Of a stretch of 64,000 nucleotides of DNA, positions 8,405 through 20,228 are shown piece after piece. The stretch's first letter is position 1. The number at the start of each line of letters is the position of its first letter. The notes under the pieces are model-generated. The model did no database searches and was not told the origin of the DNA. It was given only the letters and a program-made list of their open reading frames with translations. The position numbers and the translations under genes are program-made. Location: contig NZ_FMYM01000006.1 in the NCBI RefSeq assembly GCF_900096965.1, forward strand, positions 124,001 through 188,000, in the 5' to 3' direction. This DNA comes from Shouchella lonarensis (GTDB lineage Bacteria > Bacillota > Bacilli > Bacillales > Bacillaceae_D).

Positions 8405-9208
8405 TTACCCAAATTGACCAGAAACATAGTCTTCGGTTCGCTTCTGAGCTGGCGTCGTAAATAATTTCGCCGTCGGTCCACTCTCAACAAGCTCGCCCAT
8501 GTAGAAAAATGCTGTCTCATCGGAGATGCGGCGCGCTTGTTGCATATTATGCGTCACAATAATGATCGTGTACTTTTGTTTCAATGCCAAAATTAACTCC
8601 TCAATCTTCCGCGTAGATAACGGATCAAGTGCACTCGTTGGTTCATCTAACAATAAAACTTCCGGCTTTGTCGCTAACGCCCGAGCGATACAAAGGCGTT
8701 GTTGTTGCCCGCCAGATAGGCCCAGCGCTGGCGCATGCAGACGATCCTTCACTTCATCCCACAAAAACGCGTCTCGTAAACTCTCTTCCACAATTGCTGT
8801 AAGCATCGCTTTTTTTCGCACACCATGAATACGTGGCCCGTAGGCAACATTTTCAAAAATTGATTTTGGAAATGGGTTTGGCTTTTGAAATACCATTCCG
8901 ACATCTTTACATAGTGTTGTCATATCCATTTTACTTGAAAGGAGCTGTGCCCCCCGGTAGTAAATATCTCCTGCAAGGCGAATTGACGGCTCCATACGTG
9001 TCATCAAGTTTAATGTTTTTAAAAACGTCGATTTGCCACAGCCAGAGGGACCAATAATTGCCGTCACTTGCTTTTCTTTCAGCTGCAGCGTCACATTTTT
9101 TAAGGCATGCGTTTTTCCATACCATAAATTTAAATCTTGCACATCGTAAACAACTGTAGCCTGTTTTGTTGCTTGTTTCGGTTTAAATGCCACTGCTTGC
9201 ATCATCAT
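8405..9208 (-). CDS. pstB: Phosphate ABC transporter ATP-binding protein PstB (second copy, operon end)
   Basis: ATPase of the high-affinity phosphate importer PstSCAB. 267 residues with Walker [10 protein letters not shown] (about residue 53), Q-loop [16 protein letters not shown], signature LSGGQQQRL and Walker [14 protein letters not shown]. It is the last gene of the pst operon, eight bases after its paralogue. Two tandem pstB genes also occur in B. subtilis (pstBA, pstBB). Three successive ATG codons begin the frame. GGAGG is only three bases from the first, so the second or third may be used. Residues 1-20 are an extension without family similarity. Confidence 0.95.
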   Translation of the reverse strand: MMMQAVAFKPKQATKQATVVYDVQDLNLWYGKTHALKNVTLQLKEKQVTAIIGPSGCGKSTFLKTLNLMTRMEPSIRLAGDIYYRGAQLLSSKMDMTTLCKDVGMVFQKPNPFPKSIFENVAYGPRIHGVRKKAMLTAIVEESLRDAFLWDEVKDRLHAPALGLSGGQQQRLCIARALATKPEVLLLDEPTSALDPLSTRKIEELILALKQKYTIIIVTHNMQQARRISDETAFFYMGELVESGPTAKLFTTPAQKRTEDYVSGQFG

Positions 9209-9216
9209 TTCCCTCC

Positions 9217-10026
9217 TTAACCAAATCGACCCGCAATATAGTCTGCTGTTTGTTTCTCACCTGGTTGATGAAACATTTGTTTCGTATTGCCTACTTCAAT
9301 TAATTTTCCTTGGTAGAAGAACGCGGTACGATCAGATACCCGGGCAGCTTGTTGCATATTATGAGTGACAACAACGACGGTATGTTCCTTTTTTAATTCA
9401 AGCATGAGCGCTTCAATTTTTGCCGTTGCGATCGGATCAAGCGCCGATGCCGGTTCATCCAACAGTAGCACTCTCGGCTTTAACACTAAAGCACGGGCAA
9501 TACAAAGACGTTGTTGTTGCCCTCCGGAAAGCGCAAGTGCCGATTCATGTAACCGATCTTTCACTTCATCCCACAGCGCTGCCTTTGTTAGCGCATCTTC
9601 AATCGTTTCATCCCATTCACTCTTTTTCACTTGATGATGCCGCAGTCCATGGACAAGATTTTCATAAATTGATTTTGGAAAAGGATACGGCTTTTGAAAT
9701 ACCATGCCAATCTCTTTACGTAAAGCAGTAACATGAATGTTTTCTCCTAAAACATTTAAACCTTCATACAAAATTTGACCGGTCACACGTGCTCCTTCAA
9801 TCCCATCATTCATGCGGTTCATCGTTCGTAAAAACGTCGATTTCCCACATCCTGATGGCCCAATTAGTGCCAACACTTCATGTTTGTTTACTGTCAGTGA
9901 CACCTCTTGGACGGCATGTTGTTGACCGTAATACACATTTAAGTCACACGCATGAAGCAATACTTCTTGTTGTTTCACAGCCGGTTGTAATTCTTCCTCA
10001 ACTCTTGGCATAACCGCAATGGCCAT
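9217..10026 (-). CDS. pstB: Phosphate ABC transporter ATP-binding protein PstB (first copy)
   Basis: Paralogue of the neighbouring gene, with the same motif set: [40 protein letters not shown] and [13 protein letters not shown]. It would pair with PstC-PstA to drive phosphate uptake. The reading frame opens further to a GTG at 10038, but that overlaps the GGGGTG ribosome site. ATG at 10026 has proper spacing and gives 269 residues. Whether the two ATPases form a heterodimer or alternate cannot be told from the sequence. Confidence 0.94.
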   Translation of the reverse strand: MAIAVMPRVEEELQPAVKQQEVLLHACDLNVYYGQQHAVQEVSLTVNKHEVLALIGPSGCGKSTFLRTMNRMNDGIEGARVTGQILYEGLNVLGENIHVTALRKEIGMVFQKPYPFPKSIYENLVHGLRHHQVKKSEWDETIEDALTKAALWDEVKDRLHESALALSGGQQQRLCIARALVLKPRVLLLDEPASALDPIATAKIEALMLELKKEHTVVVVTHNMQQAARVSDRTAFFYQGKLIEVGNTKQMFHQPGEKQTADYIAGRFG

Positions 10027-10042
10027 ACATCTACACACCCCT

Positions 10043-10930
10043 TTATTTTGATGCCGTCATTTTCCGGTGCACGAACGCACCTAACAAACGAGCCAATACA
10101 TTGAATAGCAATACCGCAACAATGAGTACGAGTGCTGCCCCGTCTGCAATTTCCTTTACATCTGGTACAAGCCCTTGCGTGTTGATTTTCCATATATGAA
10201 CAGACAACGTCTCTGCCGGTCGGAAAATGTTTAGCGGTGACGACTCAGAAAAAGGATTCAAGTTAAGCCAGTCTAACCGAGGTGTCGTCACACCCGATGT
10301 AAATAACAATGCGGCAGCTTCACCAAACACACGCCCCGATGACAAAATGACCCCAGTCAAAATCCCCGGAAATGCCGCCGGTAATAAGACTGTTCGAATT
10401 GTATCCCACTTTGTTACACCAAGTGCTAAACTTGCATCAGTTTGTGCTTGCGGCACACTTCTTAACGCATCTTCCACAACCCGTACCATCACTGGTAAAT
10501 TAAAAATCGTGAGAGCAAGCGCGCCACCTAAAATCGAGTAACTCCAACCTGTCAACTGGACGAATACAAGTAAACCAAACAAACCAACAACAATGGAAGG
10601 CAAAGATGCGAGCACTTCAATACACGTCCGAATGAAATTTGTAAACCGTCCTCGCTTCGCATACTGTGCCATATAAATGCCACCGCCCAAACCAAGCGGG
10701 ACCGTAAATAACATGGTTAAGATCAACATATAAAAAGAGTTAAACAACGGTGGCCCAATACCCCCTCCTGCTCTTGCAGCACTTGGCGCACTCGTCAAAA
10801 AGTCCCAACTCATATGCGAAAATCCACGATATAAAATATAACTAATTAAGCTTGAGAGGATGATGACAATGAGCATGGCAACAACAGTAAACGCCCCCGT
10901 CGCCGCGCGATCTGTCAGTTTTCTATTCAC
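10043..10930 (-). CDS. pstA: Phosphate ABC transporter permease PstA
   Basis: 295 residues with six predicted membrane segments and the permease EAA-type loop ([26 protein letters not shown]) that contacts the ATPase. Start chosen at GTG 10930, seven bases after an excellent AAGGAGG; this start overlaps the pstC stop as GTGA, indicating translational coupling. The longer frame to 11014 has no ribosome site and would lie inside pstC. Inner membrane component of PstSCAB. Confidence 0.94.
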   Translation of the reverse strand: MNRKLTDRAATGAFTVVAMLIVIILSSLISYILYRGFSHMSWDFLTSAPSAARAGGGIGPPLFNSFYMLILTMLFTVPLGLGGGIYMAQYAKRGRFTNFIRTCIEVLASLPSIVVGLFGLLVFVQLTGWSYSILGGALALTIFNLPVMVRVVEDALRSVPQAQTDASLALGVTKWDTIRTVLLPAAFPGILTGVILSSGRVFGEAAALLFTSGVTTPRLDWLNLNPFSESSPLNIFRPAETLSVHIWKINTQGLVPDVKEIADGAALVLIVAVLLFNVLARLLGAFVHRKMTASK

Positions 10931-11862
10931 GAGAATTTCCTCCTTGACGATAAATACCGAACGAGTAAAATAAATACGTATGACATGAGAAGTAAAATAA
11001 GTGCGAGTGACCATAATGCGTTATTTTCTGCACTCCCTGGAACAGTATGACCCATATTTAATGTAATAATTGTCGTTAATGTCGCTGTTGGATCCATAAG
11101 CGATGTCGCAATCGTCCGGGCATTGCCGATGACCATTTGAACTGCTAATGCTTCACCGAAAGCCCGTGCCATCCCTAATACAACCGCCGTCATTAACATT
11201 GGTGCAGCAGCCGGGACAATGACCCGACGAATCGTTTGCCAGCGCGTCGCACCAAGGGCAAGCGACGACTCACGCAAGCTACCAGGAATGGCTCGCAGTG
11301 CATCAACGGCAATGCTCGTCACGGTCGGCAAAATCATGAGCGATAGCACAATCATTCCTGCCAATAACCCAAAACCTTGGCCGCCCACATGTTCCCGCAA
11401 AAATGGCACAAGCAAGCTGAGCCCAAGAAACCCGTAAACAACAGACGGGATCCCAACAAGCAATTCGATGACTGGCTGTAATACCTTCTGTCCCCAACGT
11501 GGTGCAATCTCAGTCATATAAATCGCTGCGCCGATCCCAAGAGGTGCAGCAATGCACGCTGCGAGTATCGTCACGGCAAAAGAACCAACTATAAACGGCA
11601 GTGCTCCGTACATTGGCCCACCGTCTGCGGCTGAGCGTGTTGGCTGCCAATCCAAGCTCGTAAGGAACGTCAACGGATTGACGCCGTTTTTTACAAACAT
11701 TTGTAAACCTTGTATAACGAGAAATAATGTCAATGATATTGTTGTTAAAATAATTAACGCCGCACAGCTATACACGAGTAGGCGACCGCGTTGCTCTGAC
11801 TTTGTCGCGCGGCTACTTTTCCCTTTACATAAACGGTCTGAAACCGATAATTCCGTGTTCAC
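10927..11862 (-). CDS. pstC: Phosphate ABC transporter permease PstC
   Basis: 311 residues, usual PstC length, with six membrane segments and the ATPase-contact loop (VDALRAIPGSLRESSLALGATRWQTI). Forms the transmembrane channel with PstA. GTG start at 11862 preceded by AGGGGG. It overlaps pstA by four bases. Upstream, between pstS and pstC, lies a long hairpin without a T-run that probably sets the ratio of binding protein to permease. Confidence 0.94.
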   Translation of the reverse strand: MNTELSVSDRLCKGKSSRATKSEQRGRLLVYSCAALIILTTISLTLFLVIQGLQMFVKNGVNPLTFLTSLDWQPTRSAADGGPMYGALPFIVGSFAVTILAACIAAPLGIGAAIYMTEIAPRWGQKVLQPVIELLVGIPSVVYGFLGLSLLVPFLREHVGGQGFGLLAGMIVLSLMILPTVTSIAVDALRAIPGSLRESSLALGATRWQTIRRVIVPAAAPMLMTAVVLGMARAFGEALAVQMVIGNARTIATSLMDPTATLTTIITLNMGHTVPGSAENNALWSLALILLLMSYVFILLVRYLSSRRKFS

Positions 11863-11891
11863 ATGCTTTTCCCCCTATTCCAGCCTATCAT

Positions 11892-11931
11892 CAGAAGTCT
11901 GGCAAACGATGTTCGTCCCACCAGACTTCTG
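11892..11931 (-). promoter_or_regulatory. Intercistronic hairpin between pstS and pstC
   Basis: Perfect 11-bp inverted repeat CAGAAGTCTGG/CCAGACTTCTG with an 18-base loop and no T-run. It looks like an mRNA stabiliser or processing element protecting the pstS message rather than a full terminator. Confidence 0.7.
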
Positions 11932-11946
11932 AGCTGACCTCTGGAA

Positions 11947-12840
11947 TTATATATCCGATTGGTTCCCTTCAGCATCCCGCTTCACTTTCATATCAGCTAC
12001 TGGAATATAGCCAAGCTCTGGAATAATTTCCTGTTGTACCGTATCTGCTAACATGTAATCAATAAAATCCTTTGTTAACCCTTCAGGCTCACCTTTTGTG
12101 TATGAGTGCATGTATGCCCAAATTGGATATTTACCTGAAGTAACATTTTCATCGGTTTGTTCAACGTCATCTACTTGTAAAGGTGTTACTGAACCATCGT
12201 AGTAAGAAAACGCAAGATAACCAATTGCACCTGCAGTTTCGCTAATGATTTGCCGTACAGCATTTGAAGATTCTTCCGTAATCCCTTCAACTGGCGTTGC
12301 CCCGTCTAGTGCATAGTTTACAAATGTATCGCGCGTACCTGATGAGTCAGGACGATTGACAATTGTCACATCAACATCTGCGCCACCTACTTCAGACCAG
12401 TTCGTAACTTTCCCAGTAAATATATCTATTAATTGTTGCTTCGATAAGTTCTCAATCCCTACCTCAGGGTGAGCAGCTGGTCCCATTCCGACAACAGCAA
12501 TTGGATGATTGACCAATGCCCCTGCATCAATTTCGTCTTTTTCTTCAGCAAAAACATCTGAGTTCCCAATGTCTGATTGACCATTTGACACAGATAACAA
12601 CCCTTGCCCCGATCCACCGGCTTGAACAGACACACTCGCATCTTTGTTCTCTGCTTCAAATTCTTCCGCAGCAGCAGCAACGAGCGGTTGCATTGCGCTA
12701 GAACCAGCAACAAGAATGGAACCTGAGACGCTCGCCTCGCTCTTTTCACCTTCTGTATTTGACTGACTTACATCACTACTAGATCCACATGCTGCTAACA
12801 AAAATAAAGATGCTGCGGCAATTGCACCGATTTTCTTCAT
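11947..12840 (-). CDS. pstS: Phosphate-binding lipoprotein PstS
   Basis: Captures inorganic phosphate outside the membrane and hands it to PstCA. 297 residues with a lipoprotein signal (lysines at 2-3, lipobox LLAAC, acylated Cys18) and a Ser/Glu-rich linker. The PBP-like fold carries phosphate-loop signatures: AGSSAMQPLVAAAAEEF (about 46-62), QAGGSGQGL, GNSDVF and VNRPDSSGTRDTF. First gene of pstS-C-A-B-B, behind a four-repeat Pho box, so it is expected to be strongly induced by phosphate starvation through PhoP. Confidence 0.96.
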   Translation of the reverse strand: MKKIGAIAAASLFLLAACGSSSDVSQSNTEGEKSEASVSGSILVAGSSAMQPLVAAAAEEFEAENKDASVSVQAGGSGQGLLSVSNGQSDIGNSDVFAEEKDEIDAGALVNHPIAVVGMGPAAHPEVGIENLSKQQLIDIFTGKVTNWSEVGGADVDVTIVNRPDSSGTRDTFVNYALDGATPVEGITEESSNAVRQIISETAGAIGYLAFSYYDGSVTPLQVDDVEQTDENVTSGKYPIWAYMHSYTKGEPEGLTKDFIDYMLADTVQQEIIPELGYIPVADMKVKRDAEGNQSDI

Positions 12841-12885
12841 CTGTTCATTTCCCCCTAGAAATCGATTATCGAACTTACAAACCTA

Positions 12886-12939
12886 AGTATAGGGTGGTTG
12901 TATGAAGAAGGTTTGATGGACATGTTAAGTTTTTGTAAA
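12886..12939 (-). promoter_or_regulatory. Pho box and promoter of the pst operon
   Basis: On the minus strand four hexamers at 11-base period, TTTACA, TTAACA, (A)TCAAA and TTCATA (12899-12939), then -10 TATACT at 12886-12891 and no -35 hexamer. This is the classic PhoP-activated promoter layout (TT(A/C/T)ACA direct repeats replacing the -35). Confidence 0.82.
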
Positions 12940-12949
12940 GACGAAGCAT

Positions 12950-12977
12950 GAAAAAATGCCCTCCTAATGGAGAGCAT
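12950..12977 (-). terminator. Terminator after the amidase operon
   Basis: Minus-strand ATGCTCTCC/GGAGGGCAT stem with a four-base loop and TTTTTTT. It insulates the amidase genes from the pst Pho box directly downstream. Confidence 0.85.
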
Positions 12978-13045
12978 GATCGTGATCATCTATTAGTCTT
13001 TTGCGTAGGTAACACATATCTCTTACACGATACAGTAATGGAGGC

Positions 13046-13081
13046 GGCATCATTTCCTATAGAAAGATACAAATGATGCCT
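13046..13081. repeat. Inverted repeat in the amidase-pst intergenic region
   Basis: GGCATCATTT and AAATGATGCC separated by about 15 bases, without a T-run on either side. The 300-base gap between pstS and the amidase otherwise holds only the Pho promoter and the terminator. Confidence 0.5.
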
Positions 13082-13144
13082 GTCTCATCTCATCGCACTT
13101 CACTGGCTTCGCAATCATCCATCACCCATTTCTTCCCACTACTC

Positions 13145-14614
13145 CTACACACCCATACACCACAACGCGCTTTCCTCAAACATTCGCGCTATTTGCAGCA
13201 ATAACTCGTCCTTGCCTTTTTGCGCCATAAATTGCACACCGAGCGGTAAACCTTCTTCTGTTTTATAAAGTGGCAATGAGATTGCTGGTTGTCCAGTTAA
13301 ATTGGCCAGTTGCGTAAACGGCGTATACGTCAATCCCGGTAAAAACAGTTCATAAATTAAATGAAGCTGTTCGTCCACTCGAAGTTCATTCACCCGCTCT
13401 TTCCAAAAAGCTTCTTGCGCAACAGTTGGTGTGAGCTCTCCGATTTTTGGTGCAACATGAGCGACAGTTGGTGTGATATACAGGTCGTATGTGCGATGAA
13501 AATCACTCATCACTGCGGCCGCTTCGTCCCAAGCGAGCAAACTTTGAGCGTAGGCAGATGCAGTCACATTCTTTCCACACTGCGATAGCAACCAAGACTC
13601 TGTTTCGAGCTCGTGTGACAATAGTGCTCGTCCAAACGCCTGCTCTAATCGATCGCGCAAGCTCGCCATTTCACCAGCATTCATTAAATAATAATGTTGA
13701 ATGAGGGCAACGCCATCAATAGATGGTTGTACCTCTTCAACCTCATGACCAAGTGATGCCAACCAACGTACACACTTGCGAACGGCTGCTTTTGCATCTT
13801 CACTTACCGGCGTATGTACAGGAGACGCAAGCGTATACGCAATGCGCAGCTTTTTCGGCGCGTCTCTTAATGTTGCTTCGTATCCACGCTCGTACAGCGG
13901 AGTTTGGAAAGCCGCTTCAGGCTGGACAATCTGAAGCACATCAAGCGCACGCGCACTATCGCGCACACTTCTAGAAATGACAAAATCAATTGCTGCTCCT
14001 TGCCACTGCCTACCGACGCCAGGACCAACCGGCGTCCGTCCGCGTGTCGGCTTCAAGCCGACCAACCCCGTGAATGCGGCAGGGATACGAATGGAACCTC
14101 CCCCATCACTCGCACCGGCAAATGGTACAATGCCACTTGCCACAGCGGCGGCTGCACCTCCACTTGAACCACCTGGAGAACGAGACGGATCATGTGGATT
14201 ACGCGTGGCTCCATATAACCTTGGTTCCGTAATATTTTTTAGTCCAAATTCTGGTGCATTCGTATAGCCTAACATAAGTAAACCTGCATCTTGCAGGCGC
14301 TTAGTATAATGACTTGTCTGCATAGAGCGATGGTCTTTAAATAATGCTGACCCTGAAGTGAGTGGTGCGCCCGATAGTGCCTGAGAAGAATTTTTTAATA
14401 AGAAGGGCACACCAGCAAAGAGAGATGTTGTTTCTACCTTCGCGACTTCCTGTATTGCTTCTTCATGACGATGGTATACACATGCATTTAAATGTTTATT
14501 TTCCTTCATGCACAACAAGGCTGTTTGCACCAATTCTTCTGCTTTTACTTCCTTCTTCCTAATTAAATTCGCTAAAGCGACACCATCTTTTTGTTTATAT
14601 TCTGCAACATTCAT
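13145..14614 (-). CDS. Amidase-signature family hydrolase
   Basis: 489 residues. Amidase-signature enzymes hydrolyse amides through a Ser-cisSer-Lys triad. Visible here are the lysine in PFLLKNSS (about residue 74), the glycine/serine-rich core PGGSSGGAAAAVASG (about 150) and the nucleophile segment GASDGGGSIRIPA (about 168-180). The C-terminal half has the family LPLGVQFMA strand. It overlaps the upstream class I amidotransferase-like gene by four bases (ATGA), so the two are made together. The pairing of an amidase with a gamma-glutamyl hydrolase suggests breakdown of an amide or gamma-glutamyl compound. The substrate cannot be told; it is not GatA, since gatC and gatB are absent. Confidence 0.85.
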   Translation of the reverse strand: MNVAEYKQKDGVALANLIRKKEVKAEELVQTALLCMKENKHLNACVYHRHEEAIQEVAKVETTSLFAGVPFLLKNSSQALSGAPLTSGSALFKDHRSMQTSHYTKRLQDAGLLMLGYTNAPEFGLKNITEPRLYGATRNPHDPSRSPGGSSGGAAAAVASGIVPFAGASDGGGSIRIPAAFTGLVGLKPTRGRTPVGPGVGRQWQGAAIDFVISRSVRDSARALDVLQIVQPEAAFQTPLYERGYEATLRDAPKKLRIAYTLASPVHTPVSEDAKAAVRKCVRWLASLGHEVEEVQPSIDGVALIQHYYLMNAGEMASLRDRLEQAFGRALLSHELETESWLLSQCGKNVTASAYAQSLLAWDEAAAVMSDFHRTYDLYITPTVAHVAPKIGELTPTVAQEAFWKERVNELRVDEQLHLIYELFLPGLTYTPFTQLANLTGQPAISLPLYKTEEGLPLGVQFMAQKGKDELLLQIARMFEESALWCMGV

Positions 14615-15333
14615 CTACCATCCACTTCCTTTCTTTGTTCACAAGCTTGTATGAAGGCATCGAACAATCGCTTGGAAAACGTATCATTGGTTGCAAGTAA
14701 GTTTTCTGGGTGCCACTGAACACCAATCATAAACGGCGACTTTTTATGTTCAATGGCTTCAATCACACCGTCGCGACTCCATGCGACCGCCCGAAAGTTG
14801 GACGGAACACGACGCACGGCTTGATGATGAAAGCTGTTTACTTTTTCATGTGTGCTCTGAGCAATGTCTGCTAAAAGAGAACCTTTTTTAATGTGGATTA
14901 AATGACTACGATGACTACGAGGTGCTCTTTGTGCATGTTGGATTAACGTCCCTTCAAACTGCACCGGTAAATCTTGATACATATCTCCCCCCGCAGCAAT
15001 TGCCAAAATTTGTGCTCCCCGACAAATGGCCAGTAACGGCTTCTTTTGCTCCAAACACGCTTGCACAACGGCAACCTCAAATAGGTCACGGACTGGCGTA
15101 ATTTCCCCTAATGACGGATGAGGATCTTCGCCAAATAAACTAGGGTCAATATCACCTCCACCTGTCAGCAAGACGCCATCTAATTGTTCAACGTAACGAT
15201 ATGCCTTTTTACTTTCAACATTAGGTAATACAAACGGCAACGTCCTTTCCATATTTACAGCGTTTACATTATCGAATGCTGTAAGCACATGCGTATGATC
15301 TTGAACAGAGGAAGAAATCCCTATGCATAACAT
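14611..15333 (-). CDS. Class I glutamine amidotransferase-like gamma-glutamyl hydrolase (peptidase C26, PuuD-like)
   Basis: 240 residues. Expected to cleave gamma-glutamyl bonds, as PuuD does for gamma-glutamyl-GABA. The catalytic triad is visible: nucleophile Cys104 in LLAICRGAQ, and His208 and Glu210 in GVQWHPE. The N-terminal LLTGGGDIDPSLFGE is diagnostic of the C26 group rather than of synthetase-linked amidotransferases. The start follows AAGGAGTGACGTAAG. First gene of a two-gene operon with the amidase. No polyamine genes are nearby, so the physiological substrate is open. Confidence 0.85.
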   Translation of the reverse strand: MLCIGISSSVQDHTHVLTAFDNVNAVNMERTLPFVLPNVESKKAYRYVEQLDGVLLTGGGDIDPSLFGEDPHPSLGEITPVRDLFEVAVVQACLEQKKPLLAICRGAQILAIAAGGDMYQDLPVQFEGTLIQHAQRAPRSHRSHLIHIKKGSLLADIAQSTHEKVNSFHHQAVRRVPSNFRAVAWSRDGVIEAIEHKKSPFMIGVQWHPENLLATNDTFSKRLFDAFIQACEQRKEVDGR

Positions 15334-15495
15334 CTTACGTCACTCCTTCTCCTCAAAATAAGAAGTCAAGTGCGCCTACTTCTTTAGTTTAGCATATGTG
15401 TTCTGGAGGTTAGAAGTGCAGACACCTTGTAATGCCTCATTTGACATTCCTATTACACTTCCGCTACGATTTTACATGAAGGGAGTTCAACGTCT

Positions 15496-16605
15496 ATGAA
15501 ACATATTGCCATTATCGGTGGGGGAATTGTCGGTAGTTCCACTGCCTATCATTTAGCGAAAAAAGGATACGATGTCACACTCATCGACGCCAATCACCGT
15601 GGCAAAGCCACTGATGCTGCGGCCGGTATCGTTTGTCCGTGGCTCACCAAACGGCGTAACAAAGCATGGTATGCCCTCGTGCGTCGCGGGGCTGCTTATT
15701 ATCCAACGCTCATTGACCAATTAACACGCGATGGTCAAGAGGAAACAGGCTATAAGCAGGTCGGAGCTTTATGGCTACATCCAGATGAAAAACAAGTAGA
15801 AGCCACCTTACAAAGAGCATTACAAAAACGCATAGAAGCACCTGAAATCGGTGAACTTGACATCCTCGATCATTGCAGCGCACGCGCACTTTTTCCACCT
15901 CTTGCGGATCACTTCGTCGCACTTCATGTCGCCGGTGGCGCACGTGTGGACGGTCGCACACTGACACGCGCAATGCAACAAGCCGCTACGCAACATGGTG
16001 CTACATATGTAGAAAAAACAGCTTCCTTACAGACACGTGGTGAAAAAGTGGGCTTGTTTATTAATGAAGACTATGTATCAACCGATGAAATTGTCGTCAC
16101 TGCTGGTGCCTGGGCCACATCACTTTTAGCACCTCTAGGCATTAAATTACACGTCCGTGAACAAAAAGGACAAATGATTCATTTACAAGTCAGAGATGAT
16201 ACAAACGACTGGCCCGTTGTCATGCCACCTGGGAATCAATATTTACTCGCTTTCAATGAAGGACGTATTGTTTGTGGGACAACTCATGAAGATGGGACAA
16301 ATTTTGATGCGCGTATTACAGCTAGTGCAGTGCATACGTTGTTTGACCATGCACTTCAGACTGCCCCAGGACTCTCTCAGGCAACATGGTTAGAAGCACG
16401 TGTCGGTTTTCGTCCTGTCGTGCCACATTTTCTCCCTGTATTCGGTACCATCCCTTCATTTCCTCATGTATGGCTCGCCAATGGACTAGGGTCGAGTGGG
16501 CTCACGACCGGACCATACATTGGTCACATACTGGCATCTTCTATAGCAGGAGAGCCTGTGACGATTGATTTGAATCACTATAATGTAGAAACGATTATAG
16601 GATAG
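15496..16605 (+). CDS. FAD-dependent amino-acid oxidase/dehydrogenase (DadA/glycine oxidase family)
   Basis: 369 residues. Flavoprotein of the D-amino-acid/glycine oxidase superfamily. The dinucleotide-binding fold starts at residue 3 (IAIIGGGIVGSSTAYHLAKKGYDV, with Asp/Glu-type end at VTLID), and the second FAD motif near the C-terminus reads WLANGLGSSGLTTGPYIG. The middle holds the usual VVTAGAWA motif. Substrate unknown. It has its own plus-strand transcription, divergent from the amidase pair. ATG at 15496 follows GAAGGGAGTTCAACGTCT. Confidence 0.87.
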   Translation: MKHIAIIGGGIVGSSTAYHLAKKGYDVTLIDANHRGKATDAAAGIVCPWLTKRRNKAWYALVRRGAAYYPTLIDQLTRDGQEETGYKQVGALWLHPDEKQVEATLQRALQKRIEAPEIGELDILDHCSARALFPPLADHFVALHVAGGARVDGRTLTRAMQQAATQHGATYVEKTASLQTRGEKVGLFINEDYVSTDEIVVTAGAWATSLLAPLGIKLHVREQKGQMIHLQVRDDTNDWPVVMPPGNQYLLAFNEGRIVCGTTHEDGTNFDARITASAVHTLFDHALQTAPGLSQATWLEARVGFRPVVPHFLPVFGTIPSFPHVWLANGLGSSGLTTGPYIGHILASSIAGEPVTIDLNHYNVETIIG

Positions 16606-16664
16606 CGACTAGAAGATTGGCGCCAAATGTATTCCTTATAAATAGCAATTAAATAATCAAAAAT

Positions 16665-16716
16665 AAAGAGTTACCTCCCCTTATAAAAGGCATCTGGGAA
16701 AGTAACTCTTTTAAAA
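16665..16716. terminator. Bidirectional terminator between the oxidoreductase and the collagen-like gene
   Basis: Ten-bp outer stem AAAGAGTTAC/GTAACTCTTT with inner TCCC/GGGA pairs. A T-rich tract follows on each strand (minus: ATTTTTGATTATTT). Confidence 0.75.
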
Positions 16717-16808
16717 ACGTTTAAATATCCAATATCATTAGCTATTCATATTTGCCTCAAATGGCGCAATGCCAATCCATCTGCATGCAAGATGATCTTC
16801 AATTCATG

Positions 16809-19076
<2,268 letters not shown>

Positions 19077-19098
19077 TCATTTTCCTTTCTCATTTCTT

Positions 19099-19126
19099 TA
19101 CAATATGTATTAATCATACAAAGTGT
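19099..19126 (-). promoter_or_regulatory. Sigma-K-type promoter of the collagen-like gene
   Basis: On the minus strand AC, 17 bases, CATATTGTA, a full match to the mother-cell sigma-K pattern AC-N16/17-CATANNNTA, about 100 bases before the start codon. Confidence 0.7.
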
Positions 19127-19184
19127 ACGGGCTGTTCAACTAAAATCTTCTAAAACGATGATTTCTACTACCAAAACACACATA

Positions 19185-19213
19185 GAAAAGCCCCTAGCTC
19201 TTCCAGCCAGGGG
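19185..19213 (-). terminator. Terminator of the spoVID-ysxE operon
   Basis: Minus-strand CCCCTGGC/GCTAGGGG stem followed by CTTTTC, just after the ysxE stop. Confidence 0.7.
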
Positions 19214-19214
19214 A

Positions 19215-20228
19215 CTACGTTGTTTCCGTTTCTTGATATTGTTCTTGTGGCATAAATTTTGGTACAAGCCGTTGAACTTTACGTAGTGCAATAACGCGCT
19301 TCTCTAACCGCTTCACATGATCAACTTCTTGTTTTTGAGAGGCGTTTTCGATATAATCATGGACTGCATAGTAAATCGGTTCTGGATACATCATGTATGC
19401 ACACGTCAACTGTTTTTCTGAGTCTAGTAGTGGCAAGTGTTGTTCATAACAATGCAACCAACGAAACACTGCATCTTCTGACCATAATGAAAATGGAAAA
19501 CTATGGCGACAAAAACTCGCCAAGTCTCGTGCTGGTGTATCCAAACTTGCTTGTTCAAAATTTAAAAGCAAAGGTTCATTCTTTTCGTTGAAAAGTGTAT
19601 GATGACGCGACATCCTGCCGTGTGTCAACACACTTCTGTATGTCCCTTTTTCCACTGTCGCTTCATACCATTTTTCCAAATAGCTTTGTGCTTGTTTATA
19701 CAATTGCTCAAACATGACAAAATGCGTTAAAAACGAAAGCTCAAACGGCGCAATGTAATTCTTTTCCTCTGCTCTACGTGCAAACTGTTTTAACACATCC
19801 ATCCGTTCTTCCCAACGTGTCAACAATCGCTCACACGATGCATCCAGTTGTTCGCGAGAAACTTCCTCCGTTTGCACCGTCAAACGATGAATAACACCCA
19901 TTTGATCCGCAATTTTTTCTTCCATCGTCACACGGTCTGTATAGGCCACTTGCTCAATCCACGGCATTAGATAATAGCAATGCGCATCTGCGATAATCGT
20001 ATACTCTCCAAACTTTGTCGGCAATACTGGAACAAACTGACGATACGCTTGTTTTGAAAGTTTACGAAGAGCATGGATGAATTCATCTGCTTGTAAGCGC
20101 GTCATCTCTGTTTCTTTTAACGCAAATGTCCCACGATCTGTCGTGACCTTCTTAATTTTTCCTCGATCTTCCACATCAATTGGTTGTAAATCATAATAAA
20201 ACAAAATTGCTTCATAAATTTGTTTCAT
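19215..20228 (-). CDS. ysxE: Spore coat-associated protein YsxE (CotS/kinase-like fold)
   Basis: 337 residues. Related to the CotS family, whose members look like degenerate aminoglycoside phosphotransferases and associate with the spore coat. Visible family-like segments are GTFALKETEM near 35, the brenner-like loop region LTHGRMSRHHTLFNEKNEPLLLNFEQ (about 203-228, with Asp replaced in part, so catalysis is doubtful) and DTPARDLASFCRH. It is the last gene downstream of spoVID, as in B. subtilis, but here an extra gene intervenes; its start overlaps that gene by four bases. A mother-cell role in coat assembly is inferred from family and position. Confidence 0.82.
   Translation of the reverse strand: MKQIYEAILFYYDLQPIDVEDRGKIKKVTTDRGTFALKETEMTRLQADEFIHALRKLSKQAYRQFVPVLPTKFGEYTIIADAHCYYLMPWIEQVAYTDRVTMEEKIADQMGVIHRLTVQTEEVSREQLDASCERLLTRWEERMDVLKQFARRAEEKNYIAPFELSFLTHFVMFEQLYKQAQSYLEKWYEATVEKGTYRSVLTHGRMSRHHTLFNEKNEPLLLNFEQASLDTPARDLASFCRHSFPFSLWSEDAVFRWLHCYEQHLPLLDSEKQLTCAYMMYPEPIYYAVHDYIENASQKQEVDHVKRLEKRVIALRKVQRLVPKFMPQEQYQETETT

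Noticed and set aside
13046-13081. GGCATCATTT inverted repeat as a terminator
   Set aside because: No T-run on either strand; the real terminator lies at 12950-12977.
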